This document shows positions 6,527 through 8,429 of a stretch of DNA of 8,429 bases, piece after piece; position 1 is the first letter of the stretch, and every line of letters starts with the position of its first letter. Where the stretch lies: assembly GCA_946412445.1 (NCBI GenBank), contig CAMKHH010000035.1, forward strand, positions 1 through 8,429. Reading direction: 5' to 3'. The position numbers and the translations under genes were made by a program. This DNA is from an uncultured Eubacterium sp. Its GTDB lineage: Bacteria > Bacillota > Clostridia > Lachnospirales > Lachnospiraceae. The notes beneath the pieces are model-generated. The model was given only the letters and a program-made list of their open reading frames with translations. It did no database searches and was not told the DNA's origin.

Positions 6527-6873
6527 TTATTCCTCTCTTTCTCCTGCCGGCAGGAAGTATTTTATTTTATCCCACAATCCCATAACCAAATACCGTAGGC
6601 CATCCACACAGTGATCATCTTTTTTCAGAGGCTTTTCTTTTCCTGAATCAATGGTCTTCGGGTCGTATTCGTAGGTCCCCATCTCACGAATCAGATTTAC
6701 CTGGCTATTAGATATTGATAGCACTTGATATGTAAGACATTTCTGTACTCTCTGTATTCCTATATCCACAGTATTATCCGCATCTTTGACAGCAATGCCA
6801 TAATCCCTACTCTGCATTGCAAGCCGCTTGATTTCCTCTGCAAGTCCTTTCGCCGACGGGTCGATGTACACAT
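6527..6873 (-). CDS. terL: Terminase large subunit, C-terminal nuclease part (frame -1 to the N-terminal part)
   Basis: This is the continuation of the terminase large subunit in the -1 frame. Read from the codon TAT at 6875-6873 it gives YVYIDPSAKGLAEEIKR..., the standard second strand of the RNase H-like nuclease, and ends KKDDHCVDGLRYLVMGLWDKIKYFLPAGEREE. The acidic residues in YIDPS and HCVDGLRY would complete the nuclease site that begins with GVDYG in the upstream piece. No start codon with a ribosome site is visible (GTG at 6871 falls inside the conserved strand), so independent translation is unlikely. Joined to the N-terminal part the protein would be 574 residues. Its TAA directly abuts the portal ATG. 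Whether this piece is expressed depends on the frameshift at 6874-6884. Confidence 0.8.
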
Positions 6874-8250
6874 AAAAAATTTTTCATGCAGCGTATCGGT
6901 AAGTTTTATCAATTCCTTTGCGTAATCAGACGGACTCTTCTGTTTTCCGGTATCTCGCCCCGAGTGGTAAAACTCATCCAGTCCTTCGAATCGTTTCTTG
7001 TTTATGTTAAGACCTGCAGCCTGGTACGTGGTAGCGTTCTGCTGGCCGTAATCCACGCCAATGCCAATAAGTTTATATTGTTCTGCCTCAGGCTCCCTGA
7101 TGTGGGATTCGTTAAACATATAATAGATTAAGTCATCCACACCGATGCACTCACCAAGCCACACCCACCGGTATAGTTTAAAGTCCATCTCTTTCAGGCG
7201 GTCGGCAGACTCCAAGAGCTTATTACCTAACCAGCTCACCGGAACATCCCTGTAGTCTACGTGTTTGTGTATTACATCGTCCCGCAGTTCCATCTTCTGG
7301 CACCAGACGTTGACTTCAGCATTTGGGTTCTTTGGTGGATTGTACAAGTACACCATACGGAATCCTTCGTCATTTCCACGAACAAAAGTTGCCTCAATGT
7401 TGGTCAGCTCTTCCTCGCCTTCGCCAACATCGAAAAATTCTGTGAGTTCATCCAACATAACAAGACGTATCGGCTTATCCTCGTCGATTATGCCCTTGGT
7501 ATCGTCAATACTGTCAGACCCCGCGAAATAGATTACGTTGCCATTCTTTTTATACCGGATTTCCATTGGCGTAATACCAATGTCAAACTCATCCTTGCTG
7601 AGTCCCAGCCTGGTAATGGCACGAATCATCTCCTTGTAAACCGTCTTACGTATCTTGTTATGCCGCTTTCGGAGTACCACGACAGCAGTCGGCTCATCAT
7701 TTACAATTGTACTGATACCCAATACTCCTGCAAAACTGGATTTAGTTCCAGCTCGTCCAGAAGTGATTATCTGATGCTCATGCTCTGTATCATCAAGGAT
7801 ATCCCAGAATTCCGGTATCACAACATCGTGAGGATCCTTCATGTCCGTTACCGTCTCGTCCTCTGACGGGACCTGTACTTTCTTCTGCGCCTTTTCTGCC
7901 TGCGCCTTCATCAAATTAACTTTAGCAAGCTGCTCTTCCAGGTCTGTATCTGACTTCGTTGTCTGCCCCAGGGTGTCCCTGATAGCCGTGTATGCTTTCA
8001 CGTCACCTGCCAGGGCCTCTTTTATCATTGCTGCATTAACAGCCGATTCGAGCGTGCTATCAAGCCCCAGCGTTTCCAAGATAGGTGTCCATTCGGGACT
8101 GTCTATCTCAGCAGTAAGCAGCAGGTTTAAGGTCTTCCGGAAATCGGCTTTTCTGCGACGGGCTTCTCCTGAGGCTTTACCACCTTTTCGACCTAGTTCT
8201 CTTGCTTCACTCTTGCTTCGTATAGGTTTTAAGTTTTCATTGTTTGCCAT
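6760..8250 (-). CDS. terL: Terminase: small-subunit-like N-terminus fused to large-subunit ATPase; frame broken near its 3' end
   Basis: Packaging motor ATPase. Counting from ATG 8250, residues 1-125 form a KGG-type domain (RSKSEARELGRKGGKASGEARRRK at 11-34, then TLNLLL and ALAGDVKAYTAIRDTLG) that in related prophages is usually a separate small terminase-like protein. The PBSX-type large subunit follows: Walker A GRAGTKSS (165-172), a VVLRKRHNKIRKTVY segment, NVIYFAGSD coupling strand, Walker B IRLVMLDE (Asp267, Glu268), WLGECIG, and the first nuclease aspartate in GIGVDYG (Asp400). After HEKFF at 459 the frame runs into 37 unrelated residues and a stop, while the true continuation lies in the -1 frame. 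ATG 8250 follows GGAAGGTGAGGTG; an upstream in-frame TTG at 8265 is less likely. No ribosome site precedes the Met-Lys-Asp at the domain junction, so a real fusion is favoured. Confidence 0.85.
   Translation of the reverse strand: MANNENLKPIRSKSEARELGRKGGKASGEARRRKADFRKTLNLLLTAEIDSPEWTPILETLGLDSTLESAVNAAMIKEALAGDVKAYTAIRDTLGQTTKSDTDLEEQLAKVNLMKAQAEKAQKKVQVPSEDETVTDMKDPHDVVIPEFWDILDDTEHEHQIITSGRAGTKSSFAGVLGISTIVNDEPTAVVVLRKRHNKIRKTVYKEMIRAITRLGLSKDEFDIGITPMEIRYKKNGNVIYFAGSDSIDDTKGIIDEDKPIRLVMLDELTEFFDVGEGEEELTNIEATFVRGNDEGFRMVYLYNPPKNPNAEVNVWCQKMELRDDVIHKHVDYRDVPVSWLGNKLLESADRLKEMDFKLYRWVWLGECIGVDDLIYYMFNESHIREPEAEQYKLIGIGVDYGQQNATTYQAAGLNINKKRFEGLDEFYHSGRDTGKQKSPSDYAKELIKLTDTLHEKFFMCTSTRRRKDLQRKSSGLQCRVGIMALLSKMRIILWI
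6874..6884 (-). other. Frameshift site in terL (A5/T6 homopolymer tract)
   Basis: In transcript sense the gene reads GAA AAA TTT TTT ATG, with five A followed by six T. Frame 0 continues to an alien 37-residue tail. One extra T, or slippage of -1 on the T run, gives HEKFFYVYIDPSAKG, exactly the expected terminase nuclease strand. Explanations are a one-base deletion in a T7 tract (mutation or sequencing error), transcriptional slippage, or ribosomal -1 frameshifting. The tract is not a perfect X XXY YYZ heptamer, because the first base before TTT TTT is A. Confidence 0.85.
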
Positions 8251-8287
8251 CACCTCACCTTCCAATCTGGCTTAAATTTACGTATAG

Positions 8288-8310
8288 AAAAAGCACCCTT
8301 GAAGGAGTGC
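8288..8310 (-). terminator. Rho-independent terminator upstream of the packaging operon
   Basis: On the minus-strand transcript, GCACUC (8310-8305) pairs with GGGUGC (8298-8293) around a short loop, followed by UUUUU (8292-8288). It ends transcription coming from the right just 38 bases before the terminase ATG. The space between hairpin and ATG is too short for an obvious promoter, so terminase expression may rely on readthrough or antitermination. It could equally use a promoter overlapping this site that I cannot recognise. Confidence 0.75.
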
Positions 8311-8429
8311 CTAATTAGTCTGCCTATTTTCTCATGTTGGTATCAATTATTTTAAAGATTCTTTTTATTATCATGAGCAAATTTATGACGAGCATATACG
8401 TTAGTGAATATATAAGAAAACTTTGTACC
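8311..8429. other. AT-rich non-coding stretch at the right edge
   Basis: No open frame with a ribosome site is visible on either strand between the terminator and the window end. The sequence is AT-rich and could be the 3' end or untranslated region of a transcript entering from the right that ends at the terminator. I found no convincing -35/-10 pair at normal spacing. Confidence 0.5.

Noticed and set aside
7261..7866. Long plus-strand open frame (201 codons) opposite terL
   Set aside because: It lies antisense to the conserved ATPase motifs, its translation is low-complexity hydrophobic/Ser-rich without family motifs, and it has no good ribosome site.
8338..8347. TGGTATCAAT also present at 3385-3394
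   Set aside because: A single 10-base match in AT-rich sequence with no further symmetry; expected by chance in a window of this size.

Overview
The window is the DNA-packaging and head-assembly block of a tailed (siphovirus-type) temperate phage or prophage. Every convincing gene lies on the minus strand, so transcription runs from the right end to the left. The gene order matches the A118/SPP1-like head modules of Firmicutes phages. AGGAGGT-type ribosome binding sites, ATGA, TAATG and TAAATG gene junctions, moderate base composition and the small accessory proteins point to a Clostridia host, most likely Lachnospiraceae-like. The host assignment is inference from protein resemblance.

Reading in the direction of transcription: an intrinsic terminator (8288-8310) closes whatever lies further right. 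Next is a terminase gene in which a KGG-type small-subunit-like N-terminus is fused to a PBSX-type large subunit. Its reading frame is broken at an A5/T6 tract (6874-6884), so the nuclease half continues in the -1 frame. The portal protein follows (5093-6526). Then comes a MuF/minor capsid type 2 protein whose C-terminus looks like a BECR-fold toxin nuclease (3562-5088). A GTG-started 59-residue protein with four cysteines overlaps its end (3390-3569). A hairpin with a cUUCGg tetraloop and a U run (3357-3390) sits there in mid-operon.

The assembly core follows: a Prp-like cysteine protease (3062-3337), a scaffold protein (2393-2977) and an HK97-fold major capsid protein (1410-2390). Scaffold and capsid both begin with an MNLxLF peptide that resembles the site Prp cuts in ribosomal protein L27 and in staphylococcal phage 80alpha scaffold and capsid. 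The three genes therefore read as a self-contained protease-plus-substrates maturation cassette, which is the most interesting feature of the window.

At the left come the head-to-tail genes: adaptor (983-1384), DUF6751-like stopper candidate (607-1014), minor capsid 2/HK97 gp10-like protein (260-607), and a tail-terminator-like protein cut by the window edge (1-263). No RNA genes, CRISPR arrays, insertion sequences, integrase or attachment sites were seen. Plus-strand open frames are shadows.
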